Source: Dugong dugon (Eukaryota > Chordata > Mammalia > Sirenia > Dugongidae). Taken from it: a DNA stretch of 64,000 bases. Of this stretch, positions 11,167 through 22,300 are shown piece by piece (the stretch's first letter is position 1; each line of letters begins with the position of its first letter). Made by a program: the position numbers and the translations under genes. Under the pieces are notes generated by a model. That model was not told the DNA's origin. It worked only from the letters and a program-made list of their open reading frames with translations, and ran no database searches. The stretch lies in the NCBI GenBank assembly GCA_030035585.1, contig CM057460.1, forward strand, positions 134,710,714-134,774,713. The letters run 5' to 3'.

Positions 11167-11648
11167 GCTATAGAGGGTCACAACTATATAACCATTTGAC
11201 ACCTATTAATAATATCACTGTTTAGGGAATTGATAACACTGAAATAGTCATTAAACTCATTTGTTTGTATTTATTACCTGTGATGAAGAGAACATTTTGC
11301 TTGATTGTTTTTTATTTCTCTCTACCTCTTTCTTCCTTTATTTTTGCTTTCTTGAAAAATATAGTCCTTCATCATCTTTTAATAAAAAGCCTAAGTATTT
11401 TCATTTAATGATAGCTCATCATACTTATTAAAGCAGCCAACTAATTGTTTTCTCAATTTAATTGCGAAGAAGATCATGCCCTTTACGCTACTTCACTCGC
11501 AGGAGCTGTGTTCAAGGATGAGATCTCCCAAGGCTCTCCTTGGCATGTTCCCTTCCTTCTCTCCCATGCCTTTCCATCCATCTTTACAATTTCACGATGC
11601 CTCCCAGAGCCCTAATTGCCAAGCAAACAAATGTTCCCACATCATCAC
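11167..11648. other. Intergenic sequence, nothing recognised
   Basis: AT-rich up to about 11460, then more balanced. No gene or nameable repeat. Confidence 0.5.
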
Positions 11649-12030
11649 TCTTATAGATTGAATTGTATCCCCCCAAAATATGTGTTGTAAATCCTAACCT
11701 CTATGCCTTTTAGGAATGAGTTTTCTATTATGTTAATGAGGCAGGATTAGTGTAGGGTGTATCTTGAGTCAACCTCTTGTAAGAGATAAAAAAAGATTAG
11801 GCAAGAAGACACGGGGGAAGAGAGATGCCAAGCCACATGAAGACTGCCCAGGAGCAAAAGCTCAGAAGAGACAAGGACCTTCCTCCAGAGCCCACAGAAA
11901 GAGAAAGATTTCCCCTAGAGTCGGCACCCTAAATTCAGACTTCTAGCCTCCTAAATTATGAGAAAATAAATTTCTAGACTGTGAGAAAATACATGTTTGT
12001 CTGTTATAGCAGCACTAGATAACTAAGACA
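11649..12030 (+). mobile_element. Solo LTR, MaLR-like, shorter variant
   Basis: Begins tcttatagattgaattgtat (TG mutated to TC) and ends agcactagataactaagaca. The exact 5-bp duplication atcac is at 11644-11648 and 12031-12035. Lacks about 130 bases present in the sister copies. Confidence 0.85.
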
Positions 12031-12699
12031 ATCACTCTCTTCACAGAAATTTCCTTTGGCATCCATGCCTTGACTAATACTTGGCTTTTCACCAAAAATA
12101 CAATTCATCTTGAATTCCAAATGCCACTTTTATGTTATCACTTTTCAATACCCTTAAAAAAAAAATCCCTACTTCTTTGAGATATATGCCACCTGCTGTC
12201 CCTCCTTGTGATTAGAATGTCACAGATTTCTAGTCACTTCTCTCTGTTAAGGGTCCTCAACATCGTTACACCCTTGTCCCTTCACCAAGACATCGATCAA
12301 TCCAATCATCTACCTCCACTCCACACACCTAACCTGCTGAACTGTTGAAGAAAAACCACACAACTGTAAGGATTATTGTCACCAAAAATGTATGGTCTCT
12401 ACCTTATTTAAGCCTCCAGTGCCACTTGTCAATCAATTTTATGTCCCTGGTGAATGCTCTCTCCAGCTCATCACAAGATCTACTGAAAACACTCTGATCT
12501 CCTCATGTCACCTACCCTGTTAATTGACCTCTTTTTTCTTAATCTTTCTTTTCCCATGGGGGGGAAAAGAACAAAAAAACACTGCTCTTGGGGATTTTCC
12601 ATTTCCTGCCCCTATATTTACAAACAAGTCCATAACTGCATCCACCCTGTGATAAATTCATTGATTAGCAGCTCCGTTAACGGCCTCCCTTTTTCCATG
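12031..12699. other. Intergenic sequence, nothing recognised
   Basis: No gene or recognisable repeat on either strand. Confidence 0.45.
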
Positions 12700-13099
12700 T
12701 CCTGTACCCTGTAATTTTGTAGTCCCTTCCCATTCTGACCGTAGGCTTGGCCATGTGACTTCCTTCTGCTAAGGCTTGGATAAGTGCTTGCCTGTTTCCA
12801 CCTTCTTTTTTGAAATCCTGCCATGGCCTTGAAAAGAAGCCCAGGCTAGCTTCCTGGAGGATAAGAGCGATGGAGTCAAGCTGAGCTGTTCTAGCTAAGA
12901 CCATCCTAGTCCAACCAGCCCCAGCCAATCTGTCAGCTGACCACAGATGCATGGGCAAGCCCTAAGCCAAGATTAGTCAAACCTGGTCCAGATCAGTAGA
13001 ACTGCCTAGCTATGGAATCATAAGAAATAATAAATGGCTGTTGTTTTTAACCACAAAGTTTTGAAATGGTTTGTTATACAGAAATAGCTAACTAATACA
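12700..13099 (+). mobile_element. MLT1-like LTR (MaLR)
   Basis: The right end reads aaagttttgaaatggtttgt followed by agaaatagctaactaataca, the typical 3' end of MLT1-class LTRs. The left border is approximate. Confidence 0.6.
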
Positions 13100-13255
13100 A
13101 ATTCTCACTCCTCTCTACTCTTAAAGAAAGAAGTATCCTTTCTCTTTTTTAGGGCAAATCCCTCCACTTGTGTTTTTTTTTTTTTTTAATCCTATTCCTG
13201 CCCATATATTTCAGATCTCATCTCTTTGACTATTATCTCTCTATATTGTATTTAA

Positions 13256-13460
13256 AGAGTCCTGGTAGTATAGTGGTTAAGTGCTTGGCTGCCAACCAAA
13301 AGGCTGGCATATCAAACCCACCACCCACTCCGTGGAAGAAAGATGGGGCAGTCTGTTTCTGTAAAGATTTAAACCCTATGGGCAGTTCTACTCTGTCCTG
13401 TACAGTCACCATGAGTCTGAATTGACTCAATGGCAACGGGCTTGGTTTTTAGTTTTTTTT
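13256..13460 (+). mobile_element. AfroSINE
   Basis: Head gtcctggtagtatagtggtt, tail gtcaccatgagtctgaattg and a T-rich end. Forms an inverted pair with the next copy 80 bases away. Confidence 0.92.
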
Positions 13461-13540
13461 AATATATATTGCATTTTCCACCTCTTGCTCTCTTTTGATC
13501 TCTTTCCCTAATATATTTGTATGTGTGTGTGCCCACGCAT

Positions 13541-13736
13541 GTGTGCTGTTCAGTTGATTCCAACTCATAGTAACCCCATGCGACAGATTAGAGCTGCCCC
13601 ATAGGGTTTCCTAGACTGTAATTTCTATGGGAGCAGATTGCCAGGTCTTTTATCCCACGGAGCCACTGGTGGGTTCAAACCGCCAACCTTTCAGTTAGCA
13701 GCCGAGTGCTTTAACCATTGCGCCACCAGAGCTCCT
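13541..13736 (-). mobile_element. AfroSINE, antisense
   Basis: From gttgattccaactcatagta to cattgcgccaccagagctcc; complete in reverse orientation. It is tail-to-tail with 13256-13460. Confidence 0.93.
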
Positions 13737-14074
13737 CCCCTTGTATATGAATATGTTCAAAACTCTCCCATTAAAATAAATACTTAGAGGATGCTGATCT
13801 TCTGTTAAGGGCGATGAAAAAATTCAGGAATGGTGATGGTTGAACAACATGATGAACATACTTAATATCACTGAACTATGCATGTAAAGATGGTTGAAAT
13901 GGAAAATGTTTTGTTACCTATATATTTACCACAATTTAAAAAAATACATATGCAAATTGGCATGCATCTACAGATTGGGAATTTTTTTTAAAAAAAGCTC
14001 ACATCCTCCCATCAAAATACTAGGCAGTGAATGAATATATTAAAGTTATAAAACAAAAACTTCTTAACTTAAAT

Positions 14075-14282
14075 AGGAGTCCCTAGGTGGCACAAACAGT
14101 TAAGCACTTGGCTATTAGACAAAAGGTTGGCATTCAAATCCATCCAGGGTCACCTCAGAAGACAGGCCTGGCAATCTGCTTCTGAAAGGTCACAGCCTTG
14201 AAAACGCTATGGAGCAGTTCTACTCTGCACACATGGGGTCACCAGGAGACACACTGACTCAATGGCAACTAACAACAACAAC
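14075..14282 (+). mobile_element. AfroSINE, RTE-tailed subtype
   Basis: Head aggagtccctaggtggcaca, middle acaggcctggcaatctgctt, tail gactcaatggcaactaacaacaac. The end is the same as that of the RTE LINE copies in this window, which marks a distinct, apparently older subtype. Confidence 0.92.
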
Positions 14283-14752
14283 CCGAAAAAAAAAATAAAC
14301 AAAGAAGCGTAATCCTGTGTCTTTAGCAATTTACTAATCTATTCTGTCATTCCTCCATTTATATTCCTTAAAAGAATAATCCATACTTGCTGTATCCATT
14401 TTTTGGATCTATTAACTATTCACCCTTTTTGGCTATTTTATTAATCTACCCAAGACATTTGTTAATGTCAAAAACTCTCTTCTTTGTCCTTTACTTTCTT
14501 TGTAGCTCTCCTAAATTGCTTCTGACTGCTGTTTTTCAGCTTCCCTTATGGTACCTATTCCGTTCACTGTTTCTTAAATGTTCCTTGGGGTTATGCTTTC
14601 CATGCTTTACTTGGGTGCTGTCATGTGCCAGTGGCTTCAACTACAAAATCTATGTCTTCCGCTAAGCCTTCTCTCCTGAGCTTCATTTTATTCATTTATC
14701 CATTGAGTATTAATAAGGTGTCTACTTTATAGAGTTCTGAACACTATGGGGG
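14283..14752. other. Intergenic sequence, nothing recognised
   Basis: T-rich. A 92-codon frame at 14387-14665 has low-complexity hydrophobic content only and no family likeness. Confidence 0.45.
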
Positions 14753-15311
14753 CTTTTGGTAGGCAGCCTCTAAAATGGCCCCTAATGATCCCTGCCTCAT
14801 GTTATTCACACACTTTTGTAATTCCTTCCCTTGAATGTAGGCTTCTAATGAATAGAATACAGCAAAAGTGATGAGATGTCACTTCTGAGGTTAGGTTACA
14901 AAAAGGCTCGGACTTCCGTCTTGCTCACTCTCTATCATCCATTCTTGGTTCTCTCTCACTCTCTTTCTTGGCGCTCTCATTCTGGAGGAAGCAAGCCATG
15001 TTGTGAGTAGCCTTATGGAAAAGCCCACGTGGTAAGGAACTGATGTTCCCAGCCAAGAGCTAGCAAAGACTTGAGGCCAGCCAGCAGCCATGTAAGTGAG
15101 AATGGAAGCAGATCCTCTCACAGTTGAGTCTTGAGATAAATGCAGTCTTGATGGATAACTCGATAGCAGCACTGTGAGAGACTCTGAGTCAGGGGCACCC
15201 AGCTAATTTGAACCTGGATTCCTCACCCATCGAAATTGTGAGATAATAAATATTCGTGGTTTTAAGTCACTAAGCTAGAGGTAATTTGTTTCACAGCAAT
15301 AGATAACTAAT
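14753..15311 (+). mobile_element. MLT1-like LTR (MaLR)
   Basis: Left part aggcagcctctaaaatggcc, right part ggttttaagtcactaagcta followed by agcaatagataactaataac, matching an ancient MLT1-type LTR. Non-coding. Confidence 0.6.
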
Positions 15312-16069
15312 AACAGGGCTCCTCAGGACCCAAAGTCAAATAAGAAATGGTCCCTGAGCTTAACAATCTTTTAGTCCATTAGGCGTGATAGAAAAGTGGC
15401 CATGATCACAGTACAATATGTGTTATAGAAGTTTTCACAGCAAATGACAGCAGCACAGAGAGAAGAAAATTTCAAACATACTTGGAGGTGGAAGGATTCA
15501 TTCAGCAGATTTTATTTTGTTGCTGAATGAGGAGGCTGAGTCATTTGATGAAAATGAGGAAAAAGAGATGGTAGGATAGAGACCTGAGGAGAAAATGAAT
15601 TTTAGAATCTCTTTCTGGGAAGAATAGTTGAAAAGTTAGGAAAGAAACACATAATGGTTTCTAGGCAGTGTGGAGAATCTAGTTGGGGTTAGAGATCATG
15701 GATTTATAATGTCTTCAATCTGAGGTTGGGGCGTATTTTTTAAATGCTCTCATCAATCTGGGTAAAGGATTGGAGAAGTTGGTGATTAAATTTGGGATTT
15801 CAGAGAAAATGGAACAGAAAAGCAACAAACCAAGGAAGAAGAAAAGCTGAGAAAAACAGTAAGACAATTCAAGCAATGCTGGCTCGTAAAATTTAGTTTG
15901 AGTAGGAAAAGAAGAGACAACTGAAGTTGCTGAAAGTTTGGTGGCAGTGTAAGCATTCCTGACCCACCAATCACTAGAGCTAAAGGAGTCGATGCTGTAT
16001 TTGGTTTGGCCTAGGTCATGCACTCCATTCCTCAGCGGAAACAGACTTACAGTTGAGGGTGGTAGAGGA
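15312..16069. other. Intergenic sequence, nothing certain
   Basis: The 102-codon antisense frame at 15715-16023 shows no known domain. Some text near 15330-15480 looks like an old repeat but was not assigned. Confidence 0.4.
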
Positions 16070-16129
16070 GTGGCTACCCAGAAGTAAATCCAGGTATGTT
16101 ACTATGAAAAGAGTGAGTGGATGTTATAG

Positions 16130-16510
16130 CAGAGGCCACTGGTTCCCTCCCGCTCCTGCTATTGTCTCCTCCTCTTCCACGGGATTTTTGGGGTGGGATA
16201 GGTGGGAGCATAGCAAGTGGATTTCCTGATCTCTCTTGTAGCTAGGGATGGCCATATGACTATGAGCTGGTCAATGGGATGTGGACAGAAGAGGTGTGTG
16301 CAATTTCTGTAACTGTGCCCTTAAAGGGAAGGGAATATTGTTCCATTTCCCTTTATATCCCTTTCTTTGAGCCAACTTTGACCATGAGGAAGAGATTACA
16401 TCCTATGGAGAGCAGAGAAACATCCCTGGATGATGTCATGGAACCTTCATATCAGCCCTGGCCCTACATGAGGAATAATTAAAATTCTGCATTTTCAAGC
16501 CACTGTTAAT
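16130..16510 (+). repeat. Old interspersed repeat, family unresolved
   Basis: Reads gatggccatatgactatgag ... tggatgatgtcatggaacct, phrases typical of ancient mammalian LTR or MER repeats. No assignment made. Confidence 0.4.
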
Positions 16511-16904
16511 GTGAGTCTCCATTATTAGCAGGAAGACCTATATTCCAACTAATTTAGCTGTTCACTAAAAAATATAAGCTGGGAATATAAATAAACATAG
16601 CATGAGACAGAAAGTAGTAAACGATAAAGAGAGGTACAGGTAAAAATTAATGATACTGAAAGGAGTAACCTCAAGCCAGGTTGTGAGCTTTCATAACAGG
16701 TTAAGATTGCCGACCAGTGACAGACTCCAGGTTGTCCATTGGTTATGGAGAGTAGGCCAGGGAATGTGCCTCTACAGCCAATTCTTCCAGGCAGGAAGAC
16801 AGCAGTGGCTCTAGAAAACAACAGTGATGGGAGCATAGTAGGGACAACCAGCCCATGCATCAAACTCACTCAAACAACATTTTAGCCATGGTATACTTAC
16901 TTGC
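16511..16904. other. Intergenic sequence, nothing recognised
   Basis: A 106-codon antisense frame (16549-16869) lacks family likeness. Confidence 0.45.
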
Positions 16905-16905
16905 A

Positions 16906-17017
16906 GGGAGCCCTGGTGGCTTCAGTGGTTAAGTGCTCGGCTGCTACCAAAAGGTCAGCAGTTTGAACCCACCAGCCGCTCTGCGGGAGAAAGCTGTGGC
17001 AGCCTGCTTCTGTAAAT
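16906..17017 (+). mobile_element. AfroSINE, 5' half
   Basis: Head gggagccctggtggcttcag through gcctgcttctgtaaat, then cut off and joined directly to an antisense SINE. Confidence 0.9.
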
Positions 17018-17205
17018 ATTAAAAACTGCCATCGAGTCCAACTCATAGCAACTCTGTAGGAAAAAGTAGCGAACTGCCCAGTAGGGTTTCCAAGGCTGTA
17101 AATCTTTATGGAAGCAGACTGCCACATCTTTCTCCCACAGAGTAGCTGGTGGGTTCAAACCACCGACCCTTCGATTATCAGCTGAGCACTTAACCATTGG
17201 CCTAT
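17018..17205 (-). mobile_element. AfroSINE, antisense, full span
   Basis: From gccatcgagtccaactcata to gctgagcacttaaccattgg. Forms a near-palindrome with the half copy at 16906-17017. Confidence 0.9.
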
Positions 17206-17214
17206 ACAACAGGA

Positions 17215-17895
17215 AAAAAATCACAAGGTTTAGTTAAGCAAAAAGAAAGTTTTATTTGGCATATATTCAAAAAGGCAAAATTGGGAAGCAGACAAGCATA
17301 CCACCAAAGCTAATGTCTGCCTGAATCCAAGGAAATATTACAGAATAGACAAAAGTGGGAAAACAGACAAGCATGCTATTAGAGTCATGTCTGCCCGAGT
17401 CTGAGGAAATATTACAGAATAAGCAAAAGTGGGAAAACAGACAAGCATGCTGCCACAGACTTGTCTGTCCAAGTCTAATGAACATTACAGAACCATCAGT
17501 ATATATTAATGTTATAAATGGGCAAAACCATTGAAAGCCTTTCACAAATTAGCTAGAAACTGTGATCCTACATTTTGAATCATCTTTCTTAACAATCATT
17601 GGTACAAGTTTCAGTAATGACAGTCAGGAGGGTCATTGGTCCAACAAATTTCTGTTCACTAAATGCTAATAGAAAAAGATAAGAGTGGAAAGTCTTTTGT
17701 GTTCTGTTTGATTGGCTTATGTGAAAGGTTCCCTAAAAGATATTTTCCAAGATTATCCTAGCTATTGTCTTTGTATCTCAGGGCCCAGTTGACATTTCCT
17801 TGTGGGTCCTTGTGAGCCCAGGTGCAGCTGGGTCAGATTCTCTCTGCTCAAGGACAGAGAATAATGATTCCAATATTATTTTGTAAATCAGCTAC
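17215..17895 (-). repeat. Possible LTR-like element containing a tandem repeat
   Basis: On the - strand, a ccaaataaaactttc polyadenylation-like signal appears near 17250 and a gc-richer region near 17780-17840. This suggests an antisense LTR, but the borders and family are uncertain. Confidence 0.35.
17283..17504. repeat. 74-bp tandem repeat, three copies
   Basis: Units start at 17283, 17357 and 17431, each opening gggaa(a/g)(a/c)agacaagcat and carrying ttgtctg/atgtctgcc and a(a/c)attacaga blocks. The period of 74 is not a multiple of three, so it is not protein-driven. Confidence 0.88.
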
Positions 17896-18016
17896 CAGGG
17901 CTCCTTCCTGTAAAGATTACAGCCTTGGAAACCCTGTAGGGAAGGTCTACTCTGTCCTGTATGGTTCTATGAGTCTGAATCTAATCAATGGCAATGGGTT
18001 TGTTTTTTGGTTTTAT
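17896..18016 (+). mobile_element. AfroSINE 3' half with rearranged head
   Basis: Reads tgtaaagattacagccttgg through the tail caatggcaatgggtttgttt. It is preceded by accagggctcct, which is the reversed start of the same SINE, so a local rearrangement is likely. Confidence 0.8.
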
Positions 18017-18519
18017 ATTTATTTGCACTGGTGCTCTTGATTATAATAATCATAGAAACTTAGAAATTTAAGGATTGAAAAAATCCTAGCAAAAAGAGAA
18101 ACCTTCTGCTCCAATCCCTTCCTTTTGTTTCATAAGTCCAAAACGGCTGAGGCAGTTCTACACATAGACAGTAAAGCTCCCAGGCCAGTGAGGGTTGATA
18201 GCTTGTACTCAATTTGTAAGAATTCCTGTGAGGCTTTTTGGTTCTTTTTTTTTTTCATTCAGCACAATTATAACCCCAGGTTGCTCTTTGTGTGTCCACT
18301 TTTCTTTTTTAAGAACATAACTTGCATTAGTATAGCAATTTTTAGCTTTTATAATACTTTCACACATTTTCATATTTAATGTTGACAATAATGCTGTGCA
18401 GTGATTATTGGAGCTCAACCTCTTCAAGAGACCTTCCCATAGTGCTGTTACCCATCATCTGCTGGTTTTCCTGTTACTTCTAGGTTCTCTGACTCTTATT
18501 GAGGAAAAACACGTGTTTC

Positions 18520-18740
18520 ATTATGAAATCAGAGCAAACCTCAAACAAATTATTCAGGGTCCTTTTGAACTGCACTGTTCAATAAGTAGCCACTCACCAC
18601 ATGTAGCTTTTTATTCTTAATTAAAATTTAAAACTTAGTGCCTCAATCACACCAGCCACATTTCAACTGCTCAGCGGCCACTTCTTTGGACAGCGCAGAT
18701 ATAAAGCACTTCTATCAAGACAGAAAGTTCTACTGGAAGA
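18520..18740. mobile_element. hAT-Charlie-like MITE
   Basis: Reads ctgttcaataagtagccact ... agccacatttcaactgctca ... gttctactggaagagctgg, matching the ends of a Charlie-type MITE. Diverged. Confidence 0.6.
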
Positions 18741-19019
18741 GCTGGAGAGACTTAAAGAGAGTATGTATCTCTCTCTTCCACCAATACTCAGTCTTGTCCT
18801 GAAGCTGCGTATAATCCAAGCCCAAAAACTGGTTGTCCTTGAACGCCTCTACTGCCTAAAGGAGATTTTAAAACTGGTGGTGCCAAGACAAATCGCTTGG
18901 CCTAGTCCTGCTACGGTCATGTGGTAATGAAAGTGCAAGATTCTTCCACAAAACTCAGTACAGCAAGTTGGAAGAAGAAAGCTTGACTCCAGCCAGCTAC
19001 TTTAACGGACCTTGAGCCA
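18741..19019. other. Upstream flank of the SNX2 CpG island
   Basis: No repeat or gene recognised. It may hold distal promoter sequence. Confidence 0.4.
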
Positions 19020-19191
19020 GACTCGGACGTGGAGGGCGGAGGAAAGACAAAGGGGCGGGGCCGAAAGCGGGGCGGTCGGGGCTGGCGCGGTCACGAGGCC
19101 GGGGCGGGGCTCGGCGCGGCTGGGCGGGGCGCGAGAGGCGGGCCGGGGAGGTGGGGAGCCGGCTGGCCGCGCGCGAGCCAGCTTTTGCGTG

Positions 19192-19202
19192 CTCACGTGA
19201 CA
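19192..19202. promoter_or_regulatory. CACGTG E-box, CLEAR-like
   Basis: Reads ctcacgtgaca, a palindromic CACGTG core about 50 bases upstream of the ATG. Its flanks match nine of ten positions of GTCACGTGAC, the lysosomal CLEAR element bound by TFEB/TFE3; USF and MAX proteins bind the same core. Binding here is inferred from the motif alone. Confidence 0.55.
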
Positions 19203-19241
19203 GGTCCGCGAGGCCCCGCTCACGCAGTCGTCTGGACGAGG

Positions 19242-19254
19242 GAAGATGGCGGCC
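19242..19254 (+). promoter_or_regulatory. YY1-type motif over the start codon
   Basis: Reads gaagatggcggcc, which matches the known YY1 consensus AAnATGGCGGC. YY1 sites just downstream of the start site of CpG-island genes commonly overlap the first codon, as here. Function is inferred. Confidence 0.55.
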
Positions 19255-19353
19255 GAGAGGGAACCTCCTCCGTTGGGGGACGGGAAGCCCAGCGACTTTG
19301 AGGAGCTGGAGGACGGAGAGGACCTGTTCACTAGCACTGTCTCCACCCTGGAG
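19246..19353 (+). CDS. SNX2: SNX2 exon 1 (coding part)
   Basis: Encodes residues 1-36, starting [13 protein letters not shown]. The ATG has A at -3 and G at +4, a strong initiation context, and lies in the CpG island. The exon ends on a complete codon (GAG) before gtgaga. Near its end is the first acidic-Asp-Leu-Phe motif (EDGEDLF), a type of site reported in SNX1/SNX2 to bind the SNX27 FERM domain. The reading is open upstream into GC-rich sequence, but the start is chosen because it matches the family N-terminus. Confidence 0.97.
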
Positions 19354-22300
19354 GTGAGACCGCGCGTCGACTGTGGGTGCTGAGTTCCGCCGTTGCAGCG
19401 CGTATCGCCATTAGGTGCCTTTCCCCTACCCTGATTTGTGTCTTCCCACCCCCCGGGTTTGCAAGGACCGGGTCGGGCGACACCTGTGACGCGGGTCCTA
19501 CCTTGGGTACCTGTCAGTGGGCTGGAGCTGGACTGAGGCGACGAGGCCTCCTCAGGAGAAGAGCTTGCGGGCCGGGGGGACCGACCTAATCCTCTGAGGG
19601 GCCCGAACCAGACAGCATCGCAGCGCCCTTTCGCCGTTCAGCTGGCCTTCCTTGGTGTCACTTGAACTGCACCTTTTTCCAGGCCAGAGGAAGTCTTGCT
19701 CTGGGTTTCAGCAAACCTTAGCGTGCACCCCGGGGCCTTTGCAGCACTTCGGAGACGCGCTTGCTTTTCCCTTCCCATCGGAGGGGGTGCCCCCGAAAGG
19801 GGAGAGGAATGAAGTGAGCGCTGAATGGGCAAAGATCTGTAGAGAGCGTGTGGTTACACTTTTCCCAGTCTTGGCCCTTCATGGACTACTAGTTCCACTT
19901 AAGGGAGGTGCCTCTGTTTTGGGCTGTTAAATGGGTAAATGCATTTGCCCATTTTTGTTTTCTTTAGATCCTAGACTTTTTTAGGGGCCATGGTGTTTGT
20001 AAAATAATAAAGTTGAAGGGAGAGAGTAGTCCAGGAAACTTGGGGTTTTTTTTTTTTTTTTTGGTAAGTTACCAGGAGAGAAATAAAAACAGATCCCCAC
20101 CTCCTTTTCCTCTTTTCTCGCATGGTCAGCGATCTCTCAAGCTGAGTGTTCCTGTTTTTGTCAAAGGAAGCACCCTCTATGAACTTCACCGTATTAGACC
20201 TCAGGAGCTATGGCTGCTAACCAAAAGGGCAGCAGTTCGAATCCACCAGCCGCTCCTTGGAAACCCTATGGGGTAGTTCTACTCTGTCTTATAGGGTCGC
20301 TATGAGTCAGAATTGACTCAACGGCAATTGGTTTGGATGTTTTGTTTGTATATCCATTTCACGTTTGAATTGCATTGCATTCGATGAGAACACATCCACC
20401 TCATAGTAATTGTAATTGTTTGTATGTGTATTAAAATGTAAGCAAATTTCTAGAGGGTTGTTTACCTTGGGCTATACCTCCTTATAAAGTGCTTTTTAGT
20501 AAGCTTTCTTGGTTTGCTCAACTCTGCACCAAATCAGTTGGAAATTACTGTAAAATATCCATTAGCTGAAATTCAGTTACCTGTGACTCGAAACTTCCAG
20601 GAACCGTTTTCAGCACTGACCACATTCTGCTAGTTGTATATGCCGGTTTCCTTCCAAATCCTACCTCCCCTCAGACAGACTTCTTGGGGCCAGGGATAGT
20701 GCCTTGATCATCTTTGTGTTTCTCACAGAATCTTGAACATTTGCATTTAGTTAATTCTTGCTGAATTGTCAAAACCAACAGCTAAGAATTAGTAAAAATT
20801 ATCTTGCAGAATATATTTCTTGGGGTTAGTATCCTTTTAGTTCTTTATGCATATTGTATAGCTACCTGTATTGAAAGTTAGTGTCTGCAGGATTCTAAAA
20901 ACCTGTATTCCCTTTGGGAGATAAAAAGATTTTTCCATCAGCAAGGATTGGAGAAAGTTCGATTGAGCTAGTATACTAGAATACTGTGTACACTAAGCAT
21001 TCTGTTTAACCGAGGTCTTTTAGAGTTGAATAAAAAGAACAGGTATTACTCTGCATAACTGTAGCCTGCATTTCCTAAGTGGATGGAGCTTTTTTAAAAA
21101 GTATGGTATTTGATTTTTTTCGGTAAAAGACTGCAGAAGTTTAATTATGAATACTTTAAATTTATCTTGGTTAGTGCACTGTGAAAGTTGTAAATAAAGG
21201 TTTTTTTTGATTCTTCATCTAGATCTCTTATTTTCATGGACTCATTCAGGTTATTAATTTTAAGAAACAAGTGTAACTGTGAGATTTGCAAATTCAGAAC
21301 TTTTTTTTTTCTGTTTGGAAAAGGATATAAATAGCAGTGTCTCTCAGTATACCAAAAACTGTTCCATTTCTCCACCTCTTTTTAAACAGTGCTTCTCAAA
21401 CTTTGGTGTACTGCAGAATCCATAGAATGCTTGTTTAAAATGCAGATGTTTATGCCTTGCTGGAATCTGCACTTTTAATAAGCTCTCTAGATTAGTGCTT
21501 TTCAAACTTTGATGTGCACGTAAATCACCTAGGGATCCTGTTGAAGTACAGATTCTGATTCAGTAGTTAGGGTGGATCCCAAGGTTGTGTTTTTTTAACA
21601 AGCTCTCCTGATGCCATGGGAGTGCCTGGATGGTGCAAATGGTTAAATAAGCTCAACTACTAGCAGTTTGAACCCAACCAGGTTCCTCTTAAAACAGGCC
21701 TGATGATCGCTTCTGAAAGGTCACCACCATTCTACTCTGCACACAACGTATTGCCGTTGGAATCGACTCCACCGCAAAACTTCTGGACCATAGAAAACAC
21801 TTTGAGTTGCAAGACCCAATATGATTCTGAATCAGGTTATCTGCTTTGAATAGTTACTACCTAATTGAAATTAAGACATATAATTTTTCTTTTAATTAAA
21901 GAAAAGCAGAGTTTTTAAATTATATTAATCATGTAGATAGTTTTGTTTGAGGGTGTTTGATTTGGGGGAAAAATCAGTGAAGTCAAACTCAAATTATAGA
22001 CAGTTGAATGGCGTAATTGTTAAGCTTGTAATGCCTATACAACTTAGTTTACATGTATGCTTAATTAATGTGTATATTTTTTAACCCAATATTGAACTCA
22101 TTTCTTTTTAAAATTAAGAAGAGGCGTATCAAGATATATTCAATAAATGAAATGTATTTCAGAACCCTACTGTAGGTTTCTATTGTGCTAATTAAACAAG
22201 AAAATGGTGGGAACTACTGGTATAGGGACAGGGAAAGGAACAGAAGGGTAGGAATCTGGTAAAAAGTTTGAGTTTTTTTGGTATCCTCCGAGGCAAGGCT

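Larger units (their letters stand above)
19020..19620. promoter_or_regulatory. CpG island promoter of SNX2
   Basis: This is the only strongly GC- and CpG-rich stretch in an otherwise AT-rich window. It covers about 225 bases upstream of the ATG, exon 1 and the first 270 bases of intron 1. At least three GC boxes of the Sp1/KLF kind (ggggcggggc) are readable near 19052, 19101 and 19122. There is no TATA box, which fits a housekeeping gene. The transcription start was not resolved. Confidence 0.9.

Noticed and set aside
19002-19346. Open frames of 60-114 codons in the CpG island, both strands
   Set aside because: GC-rich DNA has few stops; these are Arg/Gly/Pro-rich shadows of the promoter and exon 1.
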